64,000 bases of DNA. Origin: Pseudoruegeria sp. HB172150 (GTDB taxonomy: Bacteria; Pseudomonadota; Alphaproteobacteria; Rhodobacterales; Rhodobacteraceae). Location of the stretch: positions 248,001 to 312,000 of the forward strand of contig NZ_JAATNG010000001.1 in assembly GCF_013184805.1 (NCBI RefSeq), given 5' to 3'. A model generated the notes under the pieces. The model was given only the letters and a program-made list of their open reading frames with translations. It was not told the DNA's origin and did no database searches. The position numbers and the translations under genes are program-made. Positions 44,438 to 53,099 of this stretch are shown piece after piece; position 1 is the stretch's first letter, and each line of letters opens with the position of its first letter.

Positions 44438-44861
44438 CCGAAACTTTGGCTAAACCGCCAAGTAGCGCGAAGATAGAGCATCCTGCAAAACACATAGGTC
44501 GACTTGGGCCCAATCGAACGACCTCGCCGAGATCTTTGGTTGCGCAGTTGCCCCGAATGTTCGCATCAACGGGCTGCGGGGTAACATCCCGAATTCTAAC
44601 AAATGACCGCTCTGGGCCGTTTTTAGCACTTCGGATACTTCGGCCGTGTGTTGGCTTTGTGTCGCACAGCTGCCTTCGGTGTCCGGAGCGGAAAAAGATA
44701 ACAGTTCGGCTATGATCCGCACACCAAATTCTATCTGAATTGCTGACTTCGCCAGCCCATCCCGGATAGTCCGTAGACTTCCGCCCTCTTCCGGTTTCAA
44801 ATCCGTTGGAACAGGGAGTACAAACCGAATGAACACGTACATCTTCTGGTCACAAGTACTT
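44438..44861. other. Island right margin, no gene seen
   Basis: About 420 bp between the SNase-like gene and the leuA terminator. Base composition is lower in GC than leuA. Short frames show no ribosome-binding site or motif. I could not find a tRNA gene or a direct repeat matching the left margin near 5960-6060. Confidence 0.4.
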
Positions 44862-44871
44862 TGGGGGGGGC

Positions 44872-44916
44872 GGGGGGCAAAGCCCCCCGACGGGTCGGGC
44901 CGCCTCAGCGGCCCGA
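44872..44916 (-). terminator. leuA terminator region, two hairpins
   Basis: GGGGGGC (44872-44878) and GCCCCCC (44882-44888) form one stem. TCGGGCCGC (44895-44903) and GCGGCCCGA (44908-44916) form a second, perfect 9-bp stem. Both lie 15-59 bp past the leuA stop, consistent with factor-independent termination, although the U-run is weak. Confidence 0.6.
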
Positions 44917-44930
44917 AACCCAAGTGTCGG

Positions 44931-46505
44931 TCAGCCCGCGTCCTTGTAGCTGACCGCTTTCACGTCGGCATCCGGGGCGGTCTTGCCCAGCCGGACCAGA
45001 AGGCGGTTCAGCGCGGTGACATAGGCCTTGGCCGAGGCCACCACGGTGTCGGTGTCAGAGGCCTGACCGGTGGCGATACGGCCATCCTGTTCCAGCCGCA
45101 CATGCACCGTGGCCTGCGCGTCGGTACCCTCGGTCACCGCGTTGATCTGGTAAAGCTGCAAATGCGCATCGTGCGGGAACAGCTTCTTCACCGCGTTGAA
45201 CGTCGCGTCGACCGGGCCGTCGCCGGTGGCAGTTACCTGCTTGTCCTCGCCGTCGATGGTCAGCGTCAGGTCGGCCGACTGCGGAGCCTCGGTGCCGCAG
45301 ATCACCCGGAGGAACCTCACCTGGATGCGCTCGTTCGAATGCTCGACCTCGGTATCGCGCATCAGCGCGATCAGGTCGTCGTCGAACACCTCCTTCTTGC
45401 GGTCGGCGAGCGCCTTGAACCGCACGAACACGTCGTTCAGCTGGTTATCCGCCAGGTCGAAGCCCAGGTTCTTCAGCTTCGACCGCAGCGCGGCGCGGCC
45501 GGAATGCTTGCCCATGACGATGTTGGTCTCGGAGAGGCCGACATCGGAGGGGCGCATGATCTCGAAGGTCTCGGCATTCTTCAGCATGCCGTCCTGATGG
45601 ATGCCGCTTTCATGGGCAAAGGCGTTCTTGCCGACGATGGCCTTGTTGTATTGGACCGAAAAGCCCGAGACCGTCGCCACCCGGCGCGAGATGTTCATGA
45701 TCTTCGTCGTATCGACGCCGGTCGACCACGGCATGATGTCGTGGCGCACCTTCAGCGCCATCACGATCTCTTCCAGCGCGGTGTTGCCGGCGCGCTCGCC
45801 GAGGCCGTTGATGGTGCATTCCACCTGCCGCGCGCCGCCCGCCACGGCGGCCAGCGAGTTGGCCGTCGCCATGCCCAGGTCATTGTGGCAGTGGGTGGCG
45901 AAGATCACGTCTTCCGTGCCCGGCACCTCTGCGATCAGGCGGCGGATCAGGTCGGCGGATTCCACCGGCGCGGTGTAGCCCACCGTGTCGGGGATGTTGA
46001 TCGTCGAGGCGCCCGCCTTGATCGCGATCTCGACCACGCGCTTGAGGTAGTCCCACTCGGTGCGCGTCGCATCCATCGGCGACCACTGCACGTTGTCGCA
46101 GAGGTTGCGGGCATGGGTCACCGTCTCGTGGATCCGCTCTTCCATCTGCTCCTTGTTCAGGTTCGGGATGGCGCGGTGCAGCGGCGAGGTGCCGATGAAG
46201 GTGTGAATGCGCGGGGATCTGGCGTGTTTCACCGCCTCCCAGCATCGGTCGATATCCTTGAAATTCGCCCGCGCCAGCCCGCAGATCGTGGCGTTCTGTG
46301 CCTGCTTGGCGATCTCGGATACGGCGGCGAAATCGCCTTCCGAGGCGATGGGAAATCCCGCCTCGATGATGTCGACGCCCATCTCGTCCAGAAGCTGGGC
46401 GATCTCCAGCTTCTCTTCATGGGTCATGGTCGCGCCGGGGGATTGCTCGCCGTCGCGCAGCGTCGTGTCGAAAATCAACACGCGGTCGGAATCGGTACTA
46501 ATCAT
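44931..46505 (-). CDS. leuA: 2-isopropylmalate synthase
   Basis: A 524-aa enzyme of leucine biosynthesis, condensing acetyl-CoA with 2-ketoisovalerate. It has the N-terminal catalytic TIM barrel (IFDTTLRDGEQSPGATMTHE; metal site ATHCHNDLGMATAN; NGLGERAGNTALEE), a linker, and the C-terminal LeuA regulatory domain (about residues 395-515) that mediates leucine feedback. Length is normal. A leucine-rich leader peptide and an inverted repeat lie upstream, so transcription attenuation by charged tRNA-Leu is likely. In related genomes I recall the mreB operon directly downstream; here the island intervenes. Confidence 0.96.
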   Translation of the reverse strand: MISTDSDRVLIFDTTLRDGEQSPGATMTHEEKLEIAQLLDEMGVDIIEAGFPIASEGDFAAVSEIAKQAQNATICGLARANFKDIDRCWEAVKHARSPRIHTFIGTSPLHRAIPNLNKEQMEERIHETVTHARNLCDNVQWSPMDATRTEWDYLKRVVEIAIKAGASTINIPDTVGYTAPVESADLIRRLIAEVPGTEDVIFATHCHNDLGMATANSLAAVAGGARQVECTINGLGERAGNTALEEIVMALKVRHDIMPWSTGVDTTKIMNISRRVATVSGFSVQYNKAIVGKNAFAHESGIHQDGMLKNAETFEIMRPSDVGLSETNIVMGKHSGRAALRSKLKNLGFDLADNQLNDVFVRFKALADRKKEVFDDDLIALMRDTEVEHSNERIQVRFLRVICGTEAPQSADLTLTIDGEDKQVTATGDGPVDATFNAVKKLFPHDAHLQLYQINAVTEGTDAQATVHVRLEQDGRIATGQASDTDTVVASAKAYVTALNRLLVRLGKTAPDADVKAVSYKDAG

Positions 46506-46559
46506 TGTGATGTCTCTTCTGTTGTCCTTAAGCCGAAAGTCTTTTGGCGCGGTGGCGTT

Positions 46560-46596
46560 CCTCTGAGCGGTCGCGCCGGGACGGCACGCTCAGAGG
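46560..46596 (-). promoter_or_regulatory. Attenuator-like hairpin of leuA
   Basis: CCTCTGAGCG (46560-46569) and CGCTCAGAGG (46587-46596) form a perfect 10-bp stem with a 17-nt loop. One arm overlaps the last codons and stop of the leucine leader peptide, so a ribosome at the end of the leader would melt it. There is no U-run directly after, so the actual terminator may be a different pairing. Confidence 0.55.
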
Positions 46597-46676
46597 CGGC
46601 TAAGGAGCAGGAGAAGGCCGAGCGGCAGCGCTGCGCGGGGCGCAGTCGGAACGTGGATATGCCGCAGGCTCGTCAT
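46590..46676 (-). CDS. leuL: leu operon leader peptide
   Basis: ATG 46676 opens a 28-codon frame ending in TGA (46592-46590). Nine of 28 residues are Leu, mostly clustered at the end (ALPLGLLLLLSRL), the classic layout for leucine attenuation. A TATAGT sequence nine bases upstream would place transcription near the ATG, implying a leaderless transcript; no ribosome-binding site is visible. The stop lies in an inverted repeat 85 bp before leuA. The coding potential and position are seen directly; regulation is inferred. Confidence 0.7.
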   Translation of the reverse strand: MTSLRHIHVPTAPRAALPLGLLLLLSRL

Positions 46677-46809
46677 GGCGCGGGACTATAGGCGGATCGC
46701 GGTAAAAGAAAACCCAAAAAATCGGACGCCCGGCTACACAACTATCCCGATAGCATTTTTCGTGATACTCTCGCGTCTTATTGATGAATGCATTTTGGGA
46801 GGAGGGCTC

Positions 46810-47616
46810 ATGGCCGGATCCATGCGATACCGCTTGCGGGTCGACTTGCCGGACAGCCAGGAGATGATCGATTTCGCCGTGGCGATGCGACGTATCCAGG
46901 GAATTTCCGACAACCGGGGCTACAACATCATCGCCGGCGTCCATGGCGCGCCGTTCTGGTATTGCTGGCACCACCAGTTCAGCCGCCGGTCCGACAACCG
47001 CGCGCAGCTGTTCCTGCCGTGGCACCGCGCCTACCTTTATTATCTGGACCTTGCCCTGAACGATTTTGTCGAGGAGGGCGGCGTCGCGCAGCCCTGGTGG
47101 GACTGGACTGCGATCCGCGAGGTGCCAGAGGGCTACGAGGCGACCGATATCGGCGGCGAGGAAAGCCCGCTGCGTCGCTACCGGATGAACATCGACCTGC
47201 CGACCGGCGACATCCGCCGGTTCACCCGCCGGCGGCCAGGGCAGAACCCGGCCGCGCGGCTGCCCACCGAGACCGAAGTGGCGACGGCGCTGAACGACAA
47301 CGACTGGTCCTCCTTCTCGGACCGGGTGCAGAACATGCACGATCACGTTCACGGCTGGGTCGGCGGCGACATGGGCGACACGACCACCGCCGCCTACGAT
47401 CCCGTTTTCTACGCGCACCACGCGATGGTCGACCGGATCTGGTACCTCTGGCAGATCCGGAACGGGATCAACACAATCACCGGAAGCCTGCTCGACATCG
47501 TCCTCGACCCCTTCGCGATGACGGTGCGCGACGTGCTCGACACGCGCGCGCTGGGCTACGAATATGCCGACACGGCAGAACAGATACCGCCGGTCGACCC
47601 GGTGCCCGTGGGCTAA
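46810..47616 (+). CDS. Tyrosinase-family type-3 copper protein
   Basis: A 268-aa copper oxidase, likely oxidising phenols. CuA-type His residues occur in GVHGAPFWYCWHHQF and QLFLPWHRAYLYYLD; CuB-type in MHDHVHGWVGGDMGDT and DPVFYAHHAMVDRIW, with the usual downstream geometry. No signal peptide or twin-arginine motif is seen, so export, if any, would need a partner. ATG 46810 is chosen because GGAGGAGG lies just upstream. A companion gene follows 12 bp downstream, and a hairpin ends the unit. Confidence 0.88.
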   Translation: MAGSMRYRLRVDLPDSQEMIDFAVAMRRIQGISDNRGYNIIAGVHGAPFWYCWHHQFSRRSDNRAQLFLPWHRAYLYYLDLALNDFVEEGGVAQPWWDWTAIREVPEGYEATDIGGEESPLRRYRMNIDLPTGDIRRFTRRRPGQNPAARLPTETEVATALNDNDWSSFSDRVQNMHDHVHGWVGGDMGDTTTAAYDPVFYAHHAMVDRIWYLWQIRNGINTITGSLLDIVLDPFAMTVRDVLDTRALGYEYADTAEQIPPVDPVPVG

Positions 47617-47628
47617 GGGAGAGTAACG

Positions 47629-48090
47629 ATGATCGAGATTTACGAATACAAGGCATTCAAGCCCAAACTCCGCCCCGGCTACGTGCGGGCGGATCTGGAA
47701 ATCTACGGGATCGACACGTTCCGGCAAAGCTATAGCGGGCTGATCTATTTCAACACGCCACGGCCGGACCCCAAGAACCTGAACCCGGACGATCCGGCCT
47801 GCGCCGGGCAGTTCGCCATCTTTGGTCACCTCGAATGCACCGGCGATGACGGACACTGCCACATGCGCGCGCCGCAGCGGTTCGATACTCGCCGGTCGAG
47901 CCCGCTGACACCCGCTTTCAAGCGGGTCGAAGTGACAGAGGGTCTGCGACGCGCGCTGGACGATACAGACGAGCTGGCCATCACCATCGTCGTTGCCGAC
48001 GAACTCGGCTCAAAGGCAGCGGAGGAAGGCTCCGACTACAAGACGCCGCTGCTCAAGTGCAAAGGACTGCAGCTGGTCACTTTCGCCTGA
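47629..48090 (+). CDS. Tyrosinase-associated companion protein
   Basis: A 153-aa beta-rich protein (IYEYKAFKPKLRPGYVRADL, GLIYFNTPRPDPKNLNPDDP, ITIVVADELGSKAAEEGSDY) without a signal peptide. It resembles the beta-sandwich C-terminal domain that covers the active site in some plant and bacterial phenol oxidases, here encoded separately. It may shield or chaperone the copper site. Position and co-transcription with the tyrosinase are clear; the family call is tentative. Confidence 0.6.
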   Translation: MIEIYEYKAFKPKLRPGYVRADLEIYGIDTFRQSYSGLIYFNTPRPDPKNLNPDDPACAGQFAIFGHLECTGDDGHCHMRAPQRFDTRRSSPLTPAFKRVEVTEGLRRALDDTDELAITIVVADELGSKAAEEGSDYKTPLLKCKGLQLVTFA

Positions 48091-48105
48091 GCCTTCGGGC
48101 TCAGG
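48086..48105 (+). terminator. Terminator hairpin of the tyrosinase pair
   Basis: CCTGAGCC (48086-48093), a TTCG tetraloop and GGCTCAGG (48098-48105) form a perfect 8-bp stem overlapping the stop codon of the companion gene. The stable UUCG loop is typical of intrinsic terminators; the following bases (TAATCTT) are only mildly U-rich. Confidence 0.65.
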
Positions 48106-48112
48106 TAATCTT

Positions 48113-48180
48113 GCAGTCCGCGCCCCGGGCTCGGGAAGCTCCATCCCGAGCCCGACGGTGCGCTTGCAGGCCAGCGCGGC
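48113..48180. repeat. Direct repeat copy 1: duplicated 3' end of the beta-propeller gene
   Basis: This 68-bp segment matches 49471-49536, the 3' coding end of the exported propeller-like gene, with about 90 percent identity and one 2-bp gap. In its minus-strand frame it reads RTVGLGMELPEPGARTAR, against PTVGLGMELPEPGADCMIS in the intact gene. It appears to be a residual gene tail next to the GNAT stop. Confidence 0.7.
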
Positions 48181-48194
48181 CTGTGACACCGCCG

Positions 48195-48878
48195 TCAGGC
48201 CGGTTCCAGTATCCCGACATGGATCGTCCGGCGCACACGGAATCCCAGCTTTTCGTATAGCGCGATCGCGCCCGTATTGCTGCTGAAGACGTGAAGATAG
48301 GGGAGTTCTCCCCGGCCCATGATCCGGTTCAGGACAGTCAGGCACAGTTCCCGCGCATATCCGCGCCCCAGGTAATCCGGGTGGGTGCAGACCCCGCTGA
48401 GTTCGGTGAATCCGGGCTGTTTCAGCCGCTCGCCCGCCATCGCGACAAGGCGTCCATCCTGCTCGATCCCCCAGTATTCGCCAAGCAGGTGGACATGCAG
48501 CGCGAAGGGGCCGGGATTGGTCAGCGTGGCCAGTTCCAGCATCGCCGGCGCGTCCGCCGCGCTCAGCTTGCGGGCGGCCGGGGCCGCTACTTCCGACACT
48601 TCCGGCCGTTCATAGATCATCTGCTGTGCGGGCATATTCGCCGCCATGCGTGCGCCGGGCGGACAGACGATGTCCTCGGCCTGCGGAGTCACCATGCGGC
48701 CGCCGGCGGTCACGAGCGCACCGAGGTCGGCAAGGCTCTGCTCGCTGTCATCGCCGGCGGCACCGAACGGGCTGATGTCACTCCGGAATCGGCGCGCGTT
48801 GCCGGTGCCGGTGGCGAAACGGCCATGCACGGTCGTCAGCGCGCTCCAGACCGGCCGGTCGAGGATATGCTCATCCAT
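48195..48878 (-). CDS. GNAT-family N-acetyltransferase
   Basis: A 227-aa acetyltransferase with an unassigned N-terminal half and a C-terminal GNAT domain. The acetyl-CoA loop is VCTHPDYLGRGYARELCLTV (around residues 160-180), followed by FSSNTGAIALYEKLGFRVRR. The substrate is unknown. ATG 48878 overlaps the marR stop by 8 nt, so the pair is co-translated and the GNAT gene is likely under MarR control. Confidence 0.85.
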   Translation of the reverse strand: MDEHILDRPVWSALTTVHGRFATGTGNARRFRSDISPFGAAGDDSEQSLADLGALVTAGGRMVTPQAEDIVCPPGARMAANMPAQQMIYERPEVSEVAAPAARKLSAADAPAMLELATLTNPGPFALHVHLLGEYWGIEQDGRLVAMAGERLKQPGFTELSGVCTHPDYLGRGYARELCLTVLNRIMGRGELPYLHVFSSNTGAIALYEKLGFRVRRTIHVGILEPA

Positions 48879-49371
48879 TGCCGCCACTTCCGCCCGTCCG
48901 CGTGATGCGCTGCAGCAGCGATGCCTCGTCCAGCGCGGCCTCTAGGTGATCGAGCTGCTCCAGAAGCGGGCCGTCCTGACCGGCCATCAGACCCGCGACG
49001 CCGGACTCGATCCGCGGCCAGATGTACTCCCGGCCCTGCGCGACGATATCCCGGCCCCGGTCCGTCAGGCCGACCAGACGCGTCCGCTGATCCGTCTTGC
49101 CGCGCTGCACACTGACGATGCCCTGCTTCGCCAGCTGCCCGACGCTGCGGGTCACACCCGGCTGGCTGACGCCCAGCGCCTCGACCAGTTCGTTGACGGA
49201 AAGCGGCCCCTGCTCGTCCAGCGCCGCGAGAAGCGGATAATGGCCCGCCTGCACCGGTACGTCATGGTCTGCCATGACTTTCTGGGTTTCTGCCTGCAGC
49301 CGCTCGCCAATCCGGCGCAGGCGGCTGCCGAGGGTCAGATAACCCTTCTGACGGACGATATCCTCGACCAT
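48871..49371 (-). CDS. MarR-family transcriptional regulator
   Basis: A 166-aa winged-helix regulator: QAGHYPLLAALDEQGPLSVN, then LVEALGVSQPGVTRSVGQLA (recognition helix) and VQRGKTDQRTRLVGLTDRGR (wing), with helical dimerisation ends. ATG 49371 is preferred (AGGA upstream); GTG 49389 would add six residues. It forms an operon with the downstream GNAT gene, and a near-palindrome precedes it, consistent with autorepression released by a small ligand. Confidence 0.88.
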   Translation of the reverse strand: MVEDIVRQKGYLTLGSRLRRIGERLQAETQKVMADHDVPVQAGHYPLLAALDEQGPLSVNELVEALGVSQPGVTRSVGQLAKQGIVSVQRGKTDQRTRLVGLTDRGRDIVAQGREYIWPRIESGVAGLMAGQDGPLLEQLDHLEAALDEASLLQRITRTGGSGGNG

Positions 49372-49391
49372 ACTAGAATTCCTATTCACTG

Positions 49392-49411
49392 TTATATAAC
49401 GCGATATATAA
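49392..49411. promoter_or_regulatory. AT-rich near-palindrome, candidate MarR operator
   Basis: TTATATAACGCGATATATAA (49392-49411) is a nearly perfect inverted repeat 21 bp upstream of the marR ATG, in otherwise GC-rich DNA. Its length and symmetry fit a MarR-dimer site, and it likely overlaps the promoter -10 region. Confidence 0.55.
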
Positions 49412-49458
49412 AATCTCGCAAACGGTCAACCGGGATCCGGAGACAGCGCCCGGCCTCT

Positions 49459-50217
49459 TCAGGAAATCATGCAGTCCGCGCCGGGCTCGGGAAGCTCCAT
49501 CCCCAGCCCGACGGTGGGCGTGTAGTCCAGCGCGGCAATCCGCGCGCCGCCGTCGAAAGCCAGGAAAAGAAGGTTCGCGCCCGCACGGATCGCGATGCCT
49601 TCAGGGTCGGAGCCATAGGCGATCAGCGGTTCTGTCCCGATCAAGGTGCCGGAGGCGTCGAACTCGAACAGCGAATTCGTCCCCTCCCAGTCGTCCACGA
49701 TCAGCAGATGCCCGGTGCGCGGATCGCGCGCGATGCCCTGCGGTTCGGTCAGCGGCGGTTCGAGCAGATCGGCGTGGATGATCTTTTCCACGGTACCGTC
49801 CATCCGCACCCAGATGATCCGCGCCGGATCGTCCTCCACCACCACCAGCGTCCCGTTCGGCAGCACGATCATCCCCTCGGTCGCCGCATTCAGGTCGCCC
49901 AGGCGGAACGGCTCTCCCCTCGGGGCGCCGTCCTTCGACATCTGCTGATACCGGCCCATGCCGTCCGCCACGATCAGCCCGTCGCCATGAAGCGCGATCG
50001 CCTTGATCCGGTAAAGCCCGCTGCGCCAGCGCCGCAGTTCCACGCCATCCAGCGTGACAAGGATCGTCTCCGGCCCCTCGTTGGCGATCCAGAGGCCGCA
50101 GAAGGCGGGGTCGTATTCCAGACTGGCAGGCCGGTTCAGGTGGTAGAAGCCGGACAGCTTCAGGTCCAGCGCCGAAGCAGGCCAGGCGATCAGGGCGAGG
50201 AACAGGCAAATCCGCAT
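49459..50217 (-). CDS. Exported beta-propeller-like protein (phytase/SdiA-regulated type)
   Basis: A 252-aa protein with a signal peptide (MRICLFLALIAWPASALD). Repeating strand units follow, such as LWIANEGPETILVTLDG, GMIVLPNGTLVVVEDDPAR, LLIVDDWEGTNSLFEFDASG and LLFLAFDGGARIAALDY, spaced like blades of an SdiA-regulated/esterase-like propeller. It probably acts in the periplasm; no catalytic residue can be named. ATG 50217 starts the signal peptide. Its 3' end is duplicated 1.36 kb away, next to the GNAT gene. Confidence 0.7.
   Translation of the reverse strand: MRICLFLALIAWPASALDLKLSGFYHLNRPASLEYDPAFCGLWIANEGPETILVTLDGVELRRWRSGLYRIKAIALHGDGLIVADGMGRYQQMSKDGAPRGEPFRLGDLNAATEGMIVLPNGTLVVVEDDPARIIWVRMDGTVEKIIHADLLEPPLTEPQGIARDPRTGHLLIVDDWEGTNSLFEFDASGTLIGTEPLIAYGSDPEGIAIRAGANLLFLAFDGGARIAALDYTPTVGLGMELPEPGADCMIS
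49471..49536. repeat. Direct repeat copy 2: 3' end of the beta-propeller gene
   Basis: The intact copy of the segment duplicated at 48113-48180, in the same orientation. The pair flanks the GNAT-marR operon. Confidence 0.7.
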
Positions 50218-50351
50218 GGCGGCGCCTCCGGGCGACTCGTCGGTTGTTAGGATGGCACTAGGTCCCGCTGGGTCAAGCGGTGCGAGTGTAAGGGGAGCCG
50301 GATGGTCAGGTTGACGTGCGGGATGCCCGTTTCTTTTGCGGGGCAGGGCGG

Positions 50352-51890
50352 ATGACGCGGCTGGTTCTGGTACTGGGCGACCAGCTTTCCCCCGACATCG
50401 CCGCGCTGAGGGACGCCGACAAGGCGCAGGACACCGTCGTCATGGCCGAAGTCATGGGCGAAGCGACCTATGTTCGCCACCACCCCAAGAAGATCGCCTT
50501 CTGCTTCGCCGCCATGCGCAAATTCGCGGCCTCGCTGGAGGCCGACGGCTGGCGCGTCGCCTACACGACGCTGGACGACGAAGACAACACACAGGCCATC
50601 GACAGGGAACTGATGCGGCGTCTGTCGGAGACCGGGGCGGACGAGATCATTTACACCGAGCCCGGCGAATGGCGGCTGATCCGCCTGCTGGAGGATTTCG
50701 CCGACGCCGCCCCGGTGAAATGCCGCCGGTTCGAGGATGACCGGTTCCTCTGCAGCCACGCGGAATTCGACCGCTGGGCCGACGGGCGCAAGGCGCTGCG
50801 CATGGAATACTTCTATCGCGAGATGCGGCGGAAGACCGGCCTGCTGATGGACGGCGGCGATCCGGCAGGGGGCAAATGGAACTTCGACCCCGAAAACCGC
50901 AAACCGCCGCCCGACGGCGTGGATTACGGCGGACCGATGCAATTCCAACCGGACGGGACGGTGGAGGATGTTCTATCTATGGTTGAGATTCACTTTCCCA
51001 ACAATTTCGGAAAGTTGTACCCATTCCGCTTCGCCACAGACCGCGGACAGGTCCGCCGCGCACTTGCACATTTCGTGCAACACGCGCTCCCGCGCTTCGG
51101 CGACTACCAGGACGCGATGCTCATCGGCGAACGGTTCCTCTACCACTCGGTCCTGTCGGTCTACCTCAACGCCGGACTGCTCGACCCGATGGAAATCTGC
51201 CGCGCCGCCGAAGACGCGTGGCGTGCCGGCGACGTCCCGATCAACGCCGCCGAGGGCTTCATCCGCCAGATCATCGGCTGGCGCGAATACGTGCGCGGCA
51301 TCTACTTCCGCGAGGGCCCCGATTACCCGCGCCGCAACGCCCTGAACCACCAGCGCAACCTGCCGGATTTCTACTGGAGCGCCGAGACCGACATGCATTG
51401 TGTGGCGAAAGCGGTGGAGCAGACCCGCGACGAGGCCTACGCTCATCACATCCAGCGGCTGATGGTCACCGGCAACTTCGCGCTGCTCTCCGGGGTGAAC
51501 CCGACGCAGGTGCACGAGTGGTACCTCGAGGTCTACGCCGACGCCTATGAATGGGTCGAGGCGCCGAACACGGTAGGGATGAGCCAATACGCGGATGGTG
51601 GCATCCTTGGGTCCAAGCCGTACGTCTCCTCAGGCGCTTACATCGACCGGATGTCGGATTACTGCAAATCCTGTGCTTACGATGTGAAACAGAAGACCGG
51701 CGACGGCGCATGCCCGTTCAACCTGCTCTACTGGCATTTCCTTGACCGCCACCGCGCCCGGTTCGAAGGCAACGGCCGCATGGCGAACATGTACCGCACG
51801 TGGGATAGAATGGACGCGGACCGGAAGGCGGCGGTGCTGGACGGGGCGGAGACGGTCCTGGCGAAGCTGTCGAAGGGGGAGCGGGTTTAG
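50352..51890 (+). CDS. CryB/PhrB-type iron-sulfur cryptochrome/(6-4) photolyase
   Basis: A 512-aa FAD protein of the prokaryotic FeS-BCP group. The N-terminal Rossmann-like domain (RLVLVLGDQLSPDIAALRD) is followed by a helical FAD domain (GWREYVRGIYFREGPDY; RLMVTGNFALLSGVNP; GMSQYADGGILGSKPYVSSG). CKSCAYDVKQKTGDGAC gives a C-x2-C-x12-C pattern, the same spacing as three of the cluster ligands of PhrB. A fourth Cys is available in DMHCVAKAVEQ. It likely repairs (6-4) photoproducts or senses light. ATG 50352 follows a GGGCGG stretch; the frame is open slightly further upstream. Confidence 0.9.
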   Translation: MTRLVLVLGDQLSPDIAALRDADKAQDTVVMAEVMGEATYVRHHPKKIAFCFAAMRKFAASLEADGWRVAYTTLDDEDNTQAIDRELMRRLSETGADEIIYTEPGEWRLIRLLEDFADAAPVKCRRFEDDRFLCSHAEFDRWADGRKALRMEYFYREMRRKTGLLMDGGDPAGGKWNFDPENRKPPPDGVDYGGPMQFQPDGTVEDVLSMVEIHFPNNFGKLYPFRFATDRGQVRRALAHFVQHALPRFGDYQDAMLIGERFLYHSVLSVYLNAGLLDPMEICRAAEDAWRAGDVPINAAEGFIRQIIGWREYVRGIYFREGPDYPRRNALNHQRNLPDFYWSAETDMHCVAKAVEQTRDEAYAHHIQRLMVTGNFALLSGVNPTQVHEWYLEVYADAYEWVEAPNTVGMSQYADGGILGSKPYVSSGAYIDRMSDYCKSCAYDVKQKTGDGACPFNLLYWHFLDRHRARFEGNGRMANMYRTWDRMDADRKAAVLDGAETVLAKLSKGERV

Positions 51891-51979
51891 CAATACCTTT
51901 CAGATGCGCGCCGCTGATAGCTTCGGTTGCGATGCCCGGGCCTCAACGCCTGGATCGCAACACAGTCTTCCTTGACAGG

Positions 51980-52912
51980 CTATTGCTGAACCATAGCGAG
52001 GAACGTGTTGCGAGCCTTGCGAACCATTTCCAGAGCTTCCTCGACCGGCATGTCATTCAAGATCGGATCACTGTTCCCGGTGCTGACTGTCAAGAGAGAA
52101 CCGGATCCAAAGGGTCTCCATTCACGGCAGTCAGTCTTGCGGCCATTGGTTTCGATCAGACAAAGCCAGCCCTGTTCCAAGGTTCCATGGCGGACAATGT
52201 CAAGCGAACCGCCACCTCTCCAGTACGACTCAGGCACGGGATAGCGGGTCGCGGGCGCAATCAAGACGTTGCTTATGTGCCGATACGGTTCCACGGCGTA
52301 CATCTCACACCAGGTAGGCGCGTCATTGGTTGCGCAAGCGGAAGTCATGGCCTCTTCGTTGCTTGATGGTGTGATCGAGACGACATTCACGTCGACGGGA
52401 CGCGTGCCGTTTTGGCTCATCCTGCAGAACAGAGCGTGGTCTGCCTTTTTCTCAGCTCGGCCGAAGAACTTCGCCATCGTCTCTTTCGCAAGGAGGGGTT
52501 CCATTTCTGGCGGCAAGTCGAGGATTTCTCCGGCGACACGAACCTGAATCGATTTTCCAATGCAATCGGCGGGGATGTACTGCTTCCAAAGTGCGACACT
52601 CGAGAGACCACCGGCAGTCGCGACGAAGAGTCCTGCAAGCAGCATCGGAGGAACGCCGAGATATTTCGGGATGCTGGCCAACATCGCCGCGGCAATGGAA
52701 ACGGCGAGGGATATGGCAAGGACCAGTACGATGCCCAATCCGGCATATTGACCGGTCGGCGGATCCGACCACAAAAGCCCGACTGGGAGTGCAGCGGCCA
52801 GAACGATCAACGGGAGCCGCCACCAACGGCCCATCAGAAACGCCAATCCAGTAAAGAGTCCGGATCCAAGGGCAACGAGAAACAGCTGTGTCGATGGGCC
52901 TACGGGAAACAT
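51980..52912 (-). CDS. Membrane protein of unknown function
   Basis: A 310-aa protein with about four N-terminal helices (LFLVALGSGLFTGLAFLM, LIVLAAALPVGLLW, LGIVLVLAISLAVSIAAAML, MLLAGLFVATAGGLSSVALW) and a ~190-residue soluble domain containing several Cys (ADCIG, HALFCRM, SACATND, TWCEMY, WLCLIE, TDCREW), presumably periplasmic and disulfide-bonded. The family is not recognised. The start is uncertain: ATG 52912 lacks a clear ribosome-binding site and TTG 52957 is in frame. Confidence 0.6.
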   Translation of the reverse strand: MFPVGPSTQLFLVALGSGLFTGLAFLMGRWWRLPLIVLAAALPVGLLWSDPPTGQYAGLGIVLVLAISLAVSIAAAMLASIPKYLGVPPMLLAGLFVATAGGLSSVALWKQYIPADCIGKSIQVRVAGEILDLPPEMEPLLAKETMAKFFGRAEKKADHALFCRMSQNGTRPVDVNVVSITPSSNEEAMTSACATNDAPTWCEMYAVEPYRHISNVLIAPATRYPVPESYWRGGGSLDIVRHGTLEQGWLCLIETNGRKTDCREWRPFGSGSLLTVSTGNSDPILNDMPVEEALEMVRKARNTFLAMVQQ

Positions 52913-53099
52913 GGTCTGATTGAAGCTCAGGGCCTCGAAGGATTTATTGAATTGCAATTAAATACAGGTTTTCACCGCCTAAGAATTTCTGAATAAAATG
53001 ACCGCCACAAGTTCTAATCTTGTTGAGAGCACGGCGAAGCTAACCTGTTTGCTGACCGCTCAAATGCTCTTGTTCATTTTTTTCAAACAGCGGTGATCC

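Noticed and set aside
44450-44923. 157-codon minus-strand frame at the island's right margin.
   Set aside because: It runs through the two leuA terminator stems, has no ribosome-binding site and no protein-like pattern.
44829-46691. 620-codon plus-strand frame opposite leuA.
   Set aside because: Antisense shadow of leuA in high-GC DNA; leuA carries all the family motifs.
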